Below, one piece after another: positions 15,150 through 22,675 of a DNA stretch of 64,000 nucleotides. Numbering within the stretch: the stretch's first letter is position 1; each line of letters opens with the position of its first letter. The notes under the pieces were generated by a model. It was not told the DNA's origin. It worked only from the letters and a program-made list of their open reading frames with translations, and searched no databases. Source of the stretch: Salinilacustrithrix flava (GTDB lineage: Bacteria > Actinomycetota > Acidimicrobiia > Acidimicrobiales > Salinilacustritrichaceae). The stretch is taken from positions 124,001-188,000 of the forward strand of contig NZ_CP133888.1 of the NCBI RefSeq assembly GCF_041228405.1, given 5' to 3'. A program made the translations under genes and the position numbers.

Positions 15150-17324
15150 GTGCACCGCACCCCACGACGCCGGCTCGCCGTCGCCGCCGGCCTCGCCGCA
15201 GGCCTGGCGCTCGCCGCCTTGCCCACCGCCCAGGCCGGGCTGCTCGGCGACCTCACCGGCACGGTCGAGGAGGCCTTCGCCCCCCAGCTCGTCACCGTGA
15301 CCGCCGACCTGGCCGAGCGGAACCTGCTGGCCGGCAGCGGCCTCGACGTCACCGAGCACGCCGGCCACGACTACGTCGAGGTCGTCCTGCACACCCCGGC
15401 CGACCTCGTGCTGCTCGAGACCTTCGACCTGCCCTACGAGGTCCGCATCCCCGACCTGGTCCGGCGCGAGGCCGAGATCCAGGCGGCCAACCAGGCCTAC
15501 GCCGCCTCGGTCGATGCATCTCCCCTGCCCTCGGGGCGCGACACCTACCGGACCCTGGAGGACTACAACGCCGAGATGCAGGCGCTCGCCTCCGACCACC
15601 CCGACATCGTCAAGCTGCTCGAGCTGCCCCACCGGAGCATCGAGGGCAAGACGATCTACGGCGTGGAGATCGCCACCGGCGTGAACGACTCCGAGGCCGC
15701 CGACGACGAGCGCCCGAGCTTCGTGCTGATGGGCCTGCACCACGCCCGCGAGTGGCCCTCCGGCGAGCACACCATGGAGTTCGCGCACGACCTCGTGCAG
15801 GGCTACGAGGCCGGCGACGCCCGCATCGCGCCGCTCGTCGAGCAGGCCCGCACGGTGCTCGTCCCCGTGGTGAACCCCGACGGCTTCGAGAAGTCGGTGA
15901 ACGACGGCATGCTCGTCGACCTGAACGTGCTCAACGAGTACGACCCGCTCGGCGGCCAGACGGCGATCCTCGCCACGCCCGGCAACGCCTACAAGCGCAA
16001 GAACTGCCGGCCCTTCGACGGCGTCGACGGCATCCCGGTGTTCTGCGACCTGGCCAAGAGCCCGGGCGGCTTCGGCGTCGGCGTGGACCTCAACCGCAAC
16101 TACGGCGCCTTCCACGGCGGGCCCGGGGCGGCGGCCGAGCCGATCGACCCGACCTACCACGGCCCGGACGGCTTCTCGGAGCCCGAGACCCAGAACGTGC
16201 GCGAGCTGGTCAGCAGCCGCCACGTGACGATGCTCATCAGCAACCACACGTTCTCGAACCTGATCCTGCGCCCGAACGGCGTGAACCCCCAGACGATCGG
16301 CCCCGACGGCAACCCCGTCGGGGACGCGCCGGACGAGGACGCCATGAAGCACCTCGGCGCGCACATGGCCGAGCAGAACGGCTACGCCAACATCCACGGG
16401 TGGGAGCTCTACGACACCACCGGCACCACCGAGGACTGGTCCTACAACGCCACCGGCGGCTACGGGTACACCTTCGAGATCGGTCCGGACGAGTTCCACC
16501 CGCCGTTCCCGCACGTGGTCGACGAGTACCTCGGTGCCGGCGAGCACGCCGGCAAGGGCAACCGCGAGGCCTACCTCATCGCCCTCGAGGCCGCCCTCGA
16601 CCCGGCGACCCACTCGATCGTGACCGGCCAGGCGGTGGAGGGCGCAACGCTGCTGCTCACCCGCACGGGCGCCACGCCGACCTGGGAGGGATCCTTCACC
16701 GACACCGTGGAGACGGTCCTGACCGTGCCACCGGGCGGCGACTTCCGCTGGCACACGAACCCCTCGACCCGTCCGCTCGCCATGGGCAAGCGCTTCGACG
16801 TGCTGGCCGAGGACCCGAAGCACACCTTCACCACGACCGGCACCGTGCCCATGGTGGGCGAGTCCGTCGACGTGGCGTGGTCGCCGAGCCAGTCGGCCGA
16901 CGTCGTCACGGTGGACCTGGGCTGGGACCTGCCCGACGACCTCGACCTCGAGGTGTACCGGATCGAGGGCGACCAGGAGACCCAGGTCACCACCTCGGGC
17001 AACGCCCCGGGCGAGAAGGAGTCGGTCACCCTCGTCGACGTCGAGGCCGGCGCGGAGTACGTCTTCCGGGTGATCAACTACGCCGCCGTGCCGGAGCAGG
17101 AGTTCCGCCTCGACCTCGCGTACTTCGACGCCGGGACGGCGGGCACCACCGGCCTGATCGAGGCCTGGACCCTGACCTGCGAGATCGACGGCCAGGTCGT
17201 CGAGCAGGTGCCCGTCGTCGTGGACCGCGGCCAGACGGCCCTCGTCGACCTCGACGTGTGCGGCCCGGCCGGCCCGGCGAAGAAGCCGCTCCCGCCCCAG
17301 GCCCATGGCAAGGGCCGGAGCTGA
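15150..17324 (+). CDS. Secreted M14 family zinc carboxypeptidase
   Basis: A 724-residue protein. A Sec signal peptide (RRRLAVAAGLAAGLALAALPTAQA) is followed by a propeptide-like region. The M14 metallopeptidase domain has zinc ligands in HHAREW (H and E, near residues 197-200) and a later histidine in LISNHTFSN, and the catalytic glutamate lies in YTFEIGPDEF. A C-terminal beta-sandwich of the prepeptidase (PPC) type spans about residues 550-700, ending in a basic PPQAHGKGRS tail. The GTG start is fixed by GGAGG at 15139-15143, one of the few strong Shine-Dalgarno sites in the window. It probably cleaves C-terminal residues from extracellular peptides. Confidence 0.9.
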   Translation: MHRTPRRRLAVAAGLAAGLALAALPTAQAGLLGDLTGTVEEAFAPQLVTVTADLAERNLLAGSGLDVTEHAGHDYVEVVLHTPADLVLLETFDLPYEVRIPDLVRREAEIQAANQAYAASVDASPLPSGRDTYRTLEDYNAEMQALASDHPDIVKLLELPHRSIEGKTIYGVEIATGVNDSEAADDERPSFVLMGLHHAREWPSGEHTMEFAHDLVQGYEAGDARIAPLVEQARTVLVPVVNPDGFEKSVNDGMLVDLNVLNEYDPLGGQTAILATPGNAYKRKNCRPFDGVDGIPVFCDLAKSPGGFGVGVDLNRNYGAFHGGPGAAAEPIDPTYHGPDGFSEPETQNVRELVSSRHVTMLISNHTFSNLILRPNGVNPQTIGPDGNPVGDAPDEDAMKHLGAHMAEQNGYANIHGWELYDTTGTTEDWSYNATGGYGYTFEIGPDEFHPPFPHVVDEYLGAGEHAGKGNREAYLIALEAALDPATHSIVTGQAVEGATLLLTRTGATPTWEGSFTDTVETVLTVPPGGDFRWHTNPSTRPLAMGKRFDVLAEDPKHTFTTTGTVPMVGESVDVAWSPSQSADVVTVDLGWDLPDDLDLEVYRIEGDQETQVTTSGNAPGEKESVTLVDVEAGAEYVFRVINYAAVPEQEFRLDLAYFDAGTAGTTGLIEAWTLTCEIDGQVVEQVPVVVDRGQTALVDLDVCGPAGPAKKPLPPQAHGKGRS

Positions 17325-17341
17325 TCAGCGCTCGACGCCGA

Positions 17342-17770
17342 TCAGCGTGACGAGCTGAGCGGACGGGGGCTGGATCCACGATCCAGCCCCCGTCGCACGT
17401 CCTGGACCGCCCACACGGCCAGCACGGTGGAGACGACGGCGAGCGCGGTGTGCACCGCCACGAAGGCGGCGTCGTGCCCGGCCGTCGCGATCTGCACGGC
17501 GCGCACCGCCCAGACCCCGATCGTCCATGCCGCGAACATGCGGACCACCGGGCTCACGATGGGGTCGACCGAGCCACGCCGGCGCCCCTGCCACCACAGC
17601 CAGAGCACGGCGACGGCGAACGCTGTGAACGACACCGACAGCGCGGTTCGACCGATCTGGCCGGTGGTCGTGAGCGACTCGTCGGTCCAGATGTTGCGGA
17701 TCCGGGTCGTCCAGACGAACAGCGTGAAGGCCGACAGGGCGAGCGCAGGCCGCAACCGGGCGGGGGTCAT
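17342..17770 (-). CDS. Small integral membrane protein
   Basis: A 142-residue protein with about four hydrophobic segments (LRPALALSAFTLFVW, TALSVSFTAFAVAVLWLWW, VVRMFAAWTIGVWAV, and the AFVAVHTALAVVSTVLAVW region). No family is recognised. A TAGCGT -10 hexamer lies seven bases before the ATG. The last codons lie in a 15-bp perfect hairpin that probably terminates the convergent peptidase gene. It is divergent from the BI-1 gene. Confidence 0.65.
   Translation of the reverse strand: MTPARLRPALALSAFTLFVWTTRIRNIWTDESLTTTGQIGRTALSVSFTAFAVAVLWLWWQGRRRGSVDPIVSPVVRMFAAWTIGVWAVRAVQIATAGHDAAFVAVHTALAVVSTVLAVWAVQDVRRGLDRGSSPRPLSSSR
17362..17394. terminator. Strong bidirectional hairpin between peptidase and membrane-protein genes
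   Basis: GACGGGGGCTGGATC and GATCCAGCCCCCGTC are perfect complements (15 bp) around a CAC loop. It begins 38 bases after the M14 peptidase stop. No T-run follows, so it would be an I-shaped actinobacterial terminator. It lies inside the 3' coding end of the minus-strand gene. Confidence 0.7.
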
Positions 17771-17777
17771 GCCAGCG

Positions 17778-17783
17778 ACGCTA
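17778..17783 (-). promoter_or_regulatory. -10 element of the 17342-17770 gene
   Basis: Minus-strand TAGCGT ends seven bases before the ATG at 17770; there is no Shine-Dalgarno sequence, suggesting leaderless initiation. Confidence 0.5.
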
Positions 17784-17842
17784 CCGACGGGCGCTGTGCC
17801 CGACGCCATCGCCCCCGCCGTCCGGTTCGCGCCCGTTCCGGG

Positions 17843-17848
17843 CAGAAT
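17843..17848 (+). promoter_or_regulatory. -10 element of the BI-1 family gene
   Basis: CAGAAT ends seven bases before the ATG at 17856. It supports that start over the ATG at 17847, which lies inside the hexamer. Confidence 0.45.
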
Positions 17849-17855
17849 GGGGGCC

Positions 17856-18563
17856 ATGGAATCCTTCGCCCCGACCCAGCCGGTCGCCACGCTCGACGCC
17901 GAGGAGCGTGGCGCCTTCGTGATCCGGGTGTACCAGCACCTGCTGCTCGCCATCGGCGCGTTCGTCGCCTTCGAGACCGTCCTGTTCCAGACGGGCATCG
18001 CCGAGGCCATGTTCGACTTCCTCACCGGTGCCAGCAGCGCCTGGCTGCTCATCCTGGGTGCCTTCATGGTCATCCAGTGGATGGCCACGTCCGCGGCCCA
18101 CAACCTCGAGAACGAGGGCCTCCAGTACGCCGGCCTGTTCGGGATGGCCGCCGGCCAGGCGCTGATCTTCGCCCCGTTCCTGTACTACGTCTTCAACGAC
18201 CCGAAGAACGGCTCGGGCTCCGTCGCCGCCGCTGCGGTCATCACCGTCGCCGGCTTCGCCGGCCTCACCGTCGTCGCCTTCGTCACCCGCAAGGACCTGT
18301 CGTTCCTTCGGCCGATGCTCATGTGGGGCGGCATCGCCGCCCTGGCGCTCATCGTGGTCGCGGTGCTCTTCGGCTTCCAGCTCGGCATCTGGTTCTCGGT
18401 GGCGATGATCGCCCTCGCCGGCGGCGCCATCCTCTACCAGACCCAGCAGATCATGGCCCGGTACCCGTCGCACGCCCACGTGGGCGCGGCGGTGCAGCTG
18501 TTCGCCTCGGTGATGATGCTCTTCTGGTACGTCCTGCGCCTGGTGAGCCAGCTCCGCCGCTGA
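17856..18563 (+). CDS. Bax inhibitor-1/YccA family membrane protein
   Basis: A 235-residue protein with seven predicted transmembrane segments and the BI-1-like pattern: an N-terminal cytosolic stretch with FVIRVYQHLLLAIGAF, helices with NLENEGLQYAGLFGMAAGQALIFAP, and a C-terminal LFASVMMLFWYVLRL helix. The family forms pH-sensitive Ca2+ leak channels or assists membrane quality control with FtsH; the role here is unassigned. Start ATG 17856 is supported by the promoter spacing. Confidence 0.85.
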   Translation: MESFAPTQPVATLDAEERGAFVIRVYQHLLLAIGAFVAFETVLFQTGIAEAMFDFLTGASSAWLLILGAFMVIQWMATSAAHNLENEGLQYAGLFGMAAGQALIFAPFLYYVFNDPKNGSGSVAAAAVITVAGFAGLTVVAFVTRKDLSFLRPMLMWGGIAALALIVVAVLFGFQLGIWFSVAMIALAGGAILYQTQQIMARYPSHAHVGAAVQLFASVMMLFWYVLRLVSQLRR

Positions 18564-18627
18564 CCAGGTGGGGATCCGCGGCATACCTCCCTACGGTGGG
18601 ACGTCCGCGATCGCAGAGGAGAGCTCC

Positions 18628-18933
18628 ATGCTCCAGTGCACCCCCGCCGCCGCCGCCACCCTCGAGGCGGTCCGCCAGCAGAACGACATCCCGGACGGCC
18701 ACGGCGTCCGCCTGTTCCCCGCCCCGGCCCCGGAGGGCGAGGTCGGTCTCGGCATCGACTTCGCCGCCGAGCCCCAGGCCGACGACGTCGTCACCGAGCA
18801 GCACGGCACGACCCTGATGGTCGACGGCCAGATCAACGAGCAGCTCGACGGCCTCACCCTCGACGTCGTGCCCGACCCCTCCCAGGACGGCAACGGCGCT
18901 CCGCAGCTGGTGCTGCGCTCCCCCGAGGGTTGA
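18628..18933 (+). CDS. HesB/IscA-like small protein lacking cluster cysteines
   Basis: A 101-residue protein. The fold pattern MLQCTPAAAATLEAVRQQNDIPDGHGVRLFP, then an acidic IDFAAEPQADDVVTEQHGTTLMVD, resembles the HesB/IscA family. The three cysteines used by IscA for iron-sulfur binding are missing; only C4 is present. It may be structural or regulatory rather than a cluster carrier. The start is well supported by an AGAGGAGAG Shine-Dalgarno region at 18615-18623, and a TACGGT -10 at 18592-18597 would give a leader of about 24 bases. Confidence 0.7.
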   Translation: MLQCTPAAAATLEAVRQQNDIPDGHGVRLFPAPAPEGEVGLGIDFAAEPQADDVVTEQHGTTLMVDGQINEQLDGLTLDVVPDPSQDGNGAPQLVLRSPEG

Positions 18934-18945
18934 GCCCGGGGCGGG

Positions 18946-19428
18946 CTACCGCCCTGCGTCGTGGGCGCGCCCGATGGCGTTGACCCGCAGCGCGACCTGA
19001 TCGGGGATCGGCACCGGCTCCACGGCGTCCTCGTCGTCGGCCTCGCCACGTGGCCGGTGGGCGACCCGTGAGCCGGCGAAGGCGATCCCGAACACGAAGA
19101 CCCCGAGGGCGACGATGCCCCACAGGATCGGCCCGCCGCCCAGCAGCGCACCGACCCCGACGAGAAGGCCGCCGCAGACCAGGCCGACGATCGGGAGCAC
19201 CGACGTCTGCTTGGTCGGCGCCACGCCCGCGCTCCCCCGCGGGCCGCTGAAGCGGCCCCGGACCCGCGCCTCGAACACCGCCTGGGAGAGGTCGTCGATC
19301 CGGCTGCGGTCGCCCACCTCGATGGCGGCGAGGTGGCCGTCCACCACGTCCCAGTCCTGTGGCTGCAGGCGCAGCGAGCGGACCTCGCTCAGCAGCCGCG
19401 CCAGCTCGGCGTCGCGTGGGTCGGTCAT
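18946..19428 (-). CDS. Two-helix membrane protein with soluble N-terminal helical domain
   Basis: A 160-residue protein. The N-terminal about 70 residues are soluble and helical (ARLLSEVRSLRLQPQDWDVVDGHLAAI). Two closely spaced hydrophobic helices follow (SVLPIVGLVCGGLLVGVGALL and ILWGIVALGVFVFGIAFA), then an acidic cytosolic tail. No domain is recognised with confidence. The ATG overlaps the rnhB stop (ATGA), so it is translated with RNase HII. Confidence 0.65.
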   Translation of the reverse strand: MTDPRDAELARLLSEVRSLRLQPQDWDVVDGHLAAIEVGDRSRIDDLSQAVFEARVRGRFSGPRGSAGVAPTKQTSVLPIVGLVCGGLLVGVGALLGGGPILWGIVALGVFVFGIAFAGSRVAHRPRGEADDEDAVEPVPIPDQVALRVNAIGRAHDAGR

Positions 19429-20144
19429 GCGAACAGGGTCCCCTGCGAGTCGTCCGGCCGCTGGTGGAGGGGAACCGAGCGCACGGCTCCCGCCCAGGGC
19501 AGGTGCTCCATGAACACCCAGCTGCGCCGGTGGATGGCCGAGGGGCCGACGCCGGCGAGGGCGGTCTTGTGCCGGGGGCACGGGTAGCCCTTGTTGGTCT
19601 CGAAGCTGAACCACGGGTGGGCGTCGGCGCACTCGCGCATGAGCCGGTCCCGCGTCACCTTGGCCACGATCGATGCCGCGGCGATCGACAGGCACGTGGC
19701 ATCGCCCTTGACGATCTTGGTCACGTTGCCGCTGCCGACGAAGTCCCAGTTGCCGTCGAGCAGCACCTGGTCCGGCACCACGCCGAGGCCCGCGATGGCC
19801 CGGCGGGCGGCGAGGCGCTGGGCCCCGGACATGCCGAGCTCGTCGCACTCCTCGGGCCAGGCGTGACCGACCGACCAGGCGTCGGCCCACCCGACGATCC
19901 GCTCGTACATGACCTCGCGCTCGCGCTCGGTCAGCATCTTGGAGTCGCGCACCTTCGTGAGCCGCTTGTCCTTGGGGATGACGACGGCCCCGAGGGTGAG
20001 CGGGCCGGCCCACGCGCCGCGCCCGACCTCGTCGATCCCGACCACCACCTGGTGGCCCAGCTCCCACAGCTCGCGCTCGCGCCGGGTGCCGGGAGCCTTG
20101 CGCTTCAGGCTGGGTCGCAGGGTCGTCGCCGTGCCCGGAGCCAT
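19425..20144 (-). CDS. rnhB: Ribonuclease HII
   Basis: A 239-residue protein. The RNase HII active site is intact: D38-E39 in GIDEVGRGAWAGP, D67 in RDSKMLT, and further aspartates in VLLDGNWDF and MRECADAHP. It removes RNA from RNA-DNA hybrids and excises misincorporated ribonucleotides. The conserved NKGYPCPRHKTAL and IHRRSW segments lie near the C terminus. A TACCGT -10 hexamer seven bases before the ATG marks the start; a longer in-frame form (to 20294) is discarded because it lacks family similarity and overlaps this promoter. Confidence 0.95.
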   Translation of the reverse strand: MAPGTATTLRPSLKRKAPGTRRERELWELGHQVVVGIDEVGRGAWAGPLTLGAVVIPKDKRLTKVRDSKMLTEREREVMYERIVGWADAWSVGHAWPEECDELGMSGAQRLAARRAIAGLGVVPDQVLLDGNWDFVGSGNVTKIVKGDATCLSIAAASIVAKVTRDRLMRECADAHPWFSFETNKGYPCPRHKTALAGVGPSAIHRRSWVFMEHLPWAGAVRSVPLHQRPDDSQGTLFA

Positions 20145-20151
20145 GGCCGCG

Positions 20152-20157
20152 ACGGTA
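20152..20157 (-). promoter_or_regulatory. -10 element of rnhB
   Basis: Minus-strand TACCGT ends seven bases before the rnhB ATG, with no Shine-Dalgarno sequence. Confidence 0.5.
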
Positions 20158-20188
20158 CTTCCCGGCCCCCGTCCGACCCGCGTCCCCG

Positions 20189-21499
20189 TCAGCGGGCGAG
20201 GGTGAACAGCTCGGTCTGCGCCGGTTCCCCGTCGTCGTCGGCGGCGGGTCCGTCGGGTGGTGGGTGGCGGGGTTCGTCGGGGGGTGGGTGCCATCGTTGG
20301 CCGGTCTTGCGGTCGACGAACCAGCGGGCGCCGACGGGGCCTTCGACGCGGAGGTCGTGGCGGGTCTTGGTGCCGTGGCAGTGCCAGCAGAACCAGGACA
20401 GGTCGTCGAGGCGGGTCTCGTGGGTGAGGGTCCAGCCCTCGTTGTGGTCGATGTCGAGGAGGTAGCGGCTGCCGCAGACCTCGCAGGCACCGCCGCTGCG
20501 GGCCTCGAGGGCGGTGCGCTGGGTGGCGGTGACCCGCCGGCCGAGGTGGGTGACGTGGCGGATGTCGATGCCGTCCTTGATCACCACGGCGAGGAACGCG
20601 TCGGCCAGCAGGGAGCGGACCGCGGAGACCGACACCGGTCCGACGCCGGCGATCTCGCAGGTCTCGTCACCCTCGATCGAACCGCGGTTGAGGGCGGCCA
20701 GGTCGATGAGGGCGATGACCTTCTTGTCGGGCCGCACCGCCTGGCTGCGCCGAGCCGGGCCGCTGTCGCCGTCGCTGTTCGTGGCGCCGGTGAGCAGGTC
20801 GCGGACGACGTCGGCGGCGTAGCGCTCGACCGGTTCGAACCGGCCGGCCTGGCGGGCATCGGCGAAGGCCCGGTCGATGCGGGGCTTCAGGGCGGCGTCG
20901 ACCTCGGCCATGTCCTCGGGCGGCAGGCGCAGGCACAGGTTGCCCATGCCGTCGTCGTCGGTCCAGCGGCGCACGCCACGCAGGGCCTGGTGGCGACGGC
21001 GACGGGCCTCCCGGTCCCGGTCGGCCTTGGCCCGGGCATCAGCGGCCCGCTTGCGCAGCTCGGGAAGACGATGGCGCTTGGCCGTGTCCAGCAGGTCGTC
21101 TTCGTCTTCGGGGGAGGCATCGGCGCCGGAGGACACCTCGTTGGCCTGCTCGGTGGACAGGTCACCGTTGCGGATCGCCTCATCGGTGCGCTGCTGCTTC
21201 TTCAGCCGCTTGCTGGTCGACAGCTTCTTGCGGGCCGCGCCGGTCGGGGTGCCGGTCTTGCGGGCGATGTCGTCCTCGGCCGACTTGGCCCCGTTGCGCT
21301 TCCACTCCCCGGCCTCCTCGTACCGGCCAGCCATCCGCAGCACCGCACCACCGACCAGCCGCTCCGCCGACGCGAGCGCATCGAACACCTGGGGTGCGGC
21401 ATGCAGCGGCACGTTGCCCGGCTCGAGGCGACCGCACACGTCGTGCACCCGCTCCAGGAGATCGATCACCTCCTGCGGGGTCGCCGGGTTCGAAGCCAT
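20189..21499 (-). CDS. 13E12-repeat/DUF222 HNH endonuclease-domain protein, LexA-boxed
   Basis: A 436-residue protein. Residues about 1-300 form the DUF222 (13E12 repeat) helical region with a highly charged linker. The C-terminal HNH module has the zinc cysteines GGACEVCGSRYLL, the HNH-type core LDIDHNEGW, and CWHCHGTKTRHDL. This family is abundant in actinobacteria; its biochemical role is unproven, though it probably cuts DNA. In Mycobacterium tuberculosis several 13E12 genes belong to the LexA regulon. Here too a LexA box lies against the promoter. The start at 21499 is set by a TACAAT hexamer six bases upstream; the longer frame to 21538 would run through the operator. Confidence 0.88.
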   Translation of the reverse strand: MASNPATPQEVIDLLERVHDVCGRLEPGNVPLHAAPQVFDALASAERLVGGAVLRMAGRYEEAGEWKRNGAKSAEDDIARKTGTPTGAARKKLSTSKRLKKQQRTDEAIRNGDLSTEQANEVSSGADASPEDEDDLLDTAKRHRLPELRKRAADARAKADRDREARRRRHQALRGVRRWTDDDGMGNLCLRLPPEDMAEVDAALKPRIDRAFADARQAGRFEPVERYAADVVRDLLTGATNSDGDSGPARRSQAVRPDKKVIALIDLAALNRGSIEGDETCEIAGVGPVSVSAVRSLLADAFLAVVIKDGIDIRHVTHLGRRVTATQRTALEARSGGACEVCGSRYLLDIDHNEGWTLTHETRLDDLSWFCWHCHGTKTRHDLRVEGPVGARWFVDRKTGQRWHPPPDEPRHPPPDGPAADDDGEPAQTELFTLAR

Positions 21500-21505
21500 G
21501 TCCGA

Positions 21506-21511
21506 ATTGTA
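21506..21511 (-). promoter_or_regulatory. -10 element of the HNH gene
   Basis: Minus-strand TACAAT, an almost ideal -10, lies six bases before the ATG at 21499 and one base from the LexA box. Confidence 0.65.
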
Positions 21512-21512
21512 C

Positions 21513-21528
21513 TCGAACTGGTGTTCGC
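21513..21528. promoter_or_regulatory. LexA (SOS) box of the HNH gene
   Basis: TCGAAC-TGGT-GTTCGC matches 11 of 12 arm positions of the palindrome TCGAAC-N4-GTTCGA found intact at imuA. It lies just upstream of the -10 element, in the spacer, where bound LexA would block RNA polymerase. Confidence 0.82.
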
Positions 21529-21591
21529 TCCGCAACACCCATTTCGAAGAGTTCTCGGGTCACCTCGAGGTGTCCCGGGTAGCGACCAGCC

Positions 21592-21786
21592 ATGGCTGCC
21601 ACCGGAACCCTGGAACGTCCGCGCCGAGGAGACGGGCGCGTCATCGCCGGCGTCTGCGCCGCGATCGCCGATCGCTTCGGCGTCAGCCGCACCCTCGTGC
21701 GGCTGCTGTTCGTCATCTTCGGCCTGGTCGGCGCCGGCGAGGTCGCCTACCTCGTCCTGTGGGTCCTCGTGCCGAAGCGGGACTGA
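21592..21786 (+). CDS. PspC domain membrane protein
   Basis: A 64-residue protein consisting of one PspC domain: GRVIAGVCAAIADRFGVSRTLVRLLFVIFGLVGAGEVAYLVLWVLVPK. It has one reentrant or transmembrane segment pair. In enteric bacteria PspC works in envelope stress; in actinobacteria short PspC proteins are often of unknown role. It ends 65 bases before the small HTH gene. Confidence 0.85.
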   Translation: MAATGTLERPRRGDGRVIAGVCAAIADRFGVSRTLVRLLFVIFGLVGAGEVAYLVLWVLVPKRD

Positions 21787-21806
21787 CCCGATCCATCGAG
21801 TACCGC

Positions 21807-21818
21807 CAACCTAGGTTG
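21807..21818. promoter_or_regulatory. Operator 1 of the HTH/Clp-N operon
   Basis: CAACCTAGGTTG is a perfect 12-bp palindrome overlapping the -35 hexamer. A near copy lies 27 bp downstream. Confidence 0.65.
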
Positions 21819-21844
21819 ACACCATTTCACCGTCAACGTAGGTT
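21816..21844 (+). promoter_or_regulatory. Promoter of the HTH/Clp-N operon
   Basis: TTGACA (21816-21821), a 17-base spacer and TAGGTT (21839-21844) form a near-consensus housekeeping promoter. Initiation about seven bases later falls on the ATG at 21852, so the message should be leaderless. This is the best promoter in the window. Confidence 0.8.
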
Positions 21845-21845
21845 G
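21834..21845. promoter_or_regulatory. Operator 2 of the HTH/Clp-N operon
   Basis: CAACGTAGGTTG is the same palindrome as operator 1 with one substitution; it covers the -10 hexamer. Two such sites on -35 and -10 fit autorepression by a dimeric helix-turn-helix protein. Confidence 0.62.
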
Positions 21846-21851
21846 GCACTC

Positions 21852-22094
21852 ATGCAGGGGGCGCCGGACACGATCGAGGTACCCGACCCCTCCGACCCGG
21901 AAGCGGCGTTCGCCTCGGTGGTCGCCCTGCGACGGCTCGCAGACCGACTGGAGCTCGCGGCAGTAAACGTCGCCGTCCGGCAGGGCTGGTCCTGGACCGA
22001 CGTCGCCGCGGCCCTCGGCGTGAGCCGGCAGGCCGCCCACAAGAAGTTCGCCCGCCGAGTCGAACGTCCGGTCACCCGACACCGAAGGGACTGA
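21852..22094 (+). CDS. Small helix-turn-helix protein
   Basis: An 80-residue protein whose second half is a simple helix-turn-helix: SWTDVAAALGVSRQAAHKKFARRV. The first half is an acidic helical lead-in. It is probably a DNA-binding autoregulator acting on the two palindromes in its promoter. The ATG coincides with the expected transcription start. The next gene begins one base after the stop (TGACATG), so both are co-expressed. Confidence 0.78.
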   Translation: MQGAPDTIEVPDPSDPEAAFASVVALRRLADRLELAAVNVAVRQGWSWTDVAAALGVSRQAAHKKFARRVERPVTRHRRD

Positions 22095-22095
22095 C

Positions 22096-22614
22096 ATGCT
22101 CCGCAGGCTTCGAGGGCGCGCCGTCGCCATGAAGACGATCGCCGCGCTCCTGACCCAGGCGGAGCAGATCGCCCGAGCGCGCGGCACCGAACAGCCGGCG
22201 GCCGAGCACCTCGTCCTGGCCGCGCTGCAGCTGCCCGACGGCACCGCGGCAGGTGCGCTGGAGCGCCTCGGCTCCTCTGCCGCCGACTTCGGGGCGGCCC
22301 TCGACGCGCAGGAGGTCGAGGATCTCGAACGCATCGGGGTCCGCCCCGACGACGACCGCATCAGCGCCGAGCTCCCGCCGCCGGGCGAACCGGTCGGCAT
22401 CTACCGGAGCGACCCCTCCGCGCAGGAGCTGTTCCAGGCCGCCGGGGACGACGCCCGACGAGAGGGCGGCGCGCTCGTCGGCGCGCACGTGCTCCGCGCC
22501 GCGGCCGACCTCGAGCACGGTCCCACCGCCCGAGCGCTCCGTCGCCTCGGCATCGATCGCACCGAGCTCCGGTCGGCCGCGACCGCCGAGATCGAGGCAC
22601 GAGCCGGCGGCTGA
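22096..22614 (+). CDS. Clp N-terminal-domain protein without ATPase
   Basis: A 172-residue protein made of Clp N-type repeat helices: ALLTQAEQIARARGTEQPAAEHLVLAALQ resembles the first ClpA/ClpC N repeat, and SAQELFQAAGDDARREGGALVGAHVLRAA resembles the second. There is no AAA+ module, so it cannot unfold proteins itself. It may be an adaptor or a peptide-binding sensor that works with the HTH protein encoded just before it. Internal ATG codons make the exact N terminus uncertain (M1 or M12). Confidence 0.75.
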   Translation: MLRRLRGRAVAMKTIAALLTQAEQIARARGTEQPAAEHLVLAALQLPDGTAAGALERLGSSAADFGAALDAQEVEDLERIGVRPDDDRISAELPPPGEPVGIYRSDPSAQELFQAAGDDARREGGALVGAHVLRAAADLEHGPTARALRRLGIDRTELRSAATAEIEARAGG

Positions 22615-22624
22615 CGCCCGGCGA

Positions 22625-22653
22625 CCCGGCGCGCACGCCGGGGTCTCAGCCCC
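22625..22653 (+). terminator. Overlapping hairpins between the Clp-N and ppk2 genes
   Basis: CCCGGCG/CGCCGGG (22625-22640) and CCGGGG/CCCCGG (22636-22653) share bases and cannot form together. They may be a terminator for the HTH/Clp-N operon; no T-run follows. The evidence is only the inverted repeats. Confidence 0.35.
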
Positions 22654-22675
22654 GGCGGTGGGGTAGGAACGCCGC

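Noticed and set aside
18946..19428. N-terminal helical domain as a CATRA-associated small-protein-like domain
   Set aside because: The resemblance is only a short helical pattern around QDWDVVDGHLAAI; no partner protease or signalling gene is adjacent.
20829..20842. Perfect palindrome CCGGTTCGAACCGG inside the HNH gene
   Set aside because: It is within coding sequence far from a promoter, lacks the four-base centre of a LexA box, and is a chance outcome of the codons for Arg-Phe-Glu-Pro.
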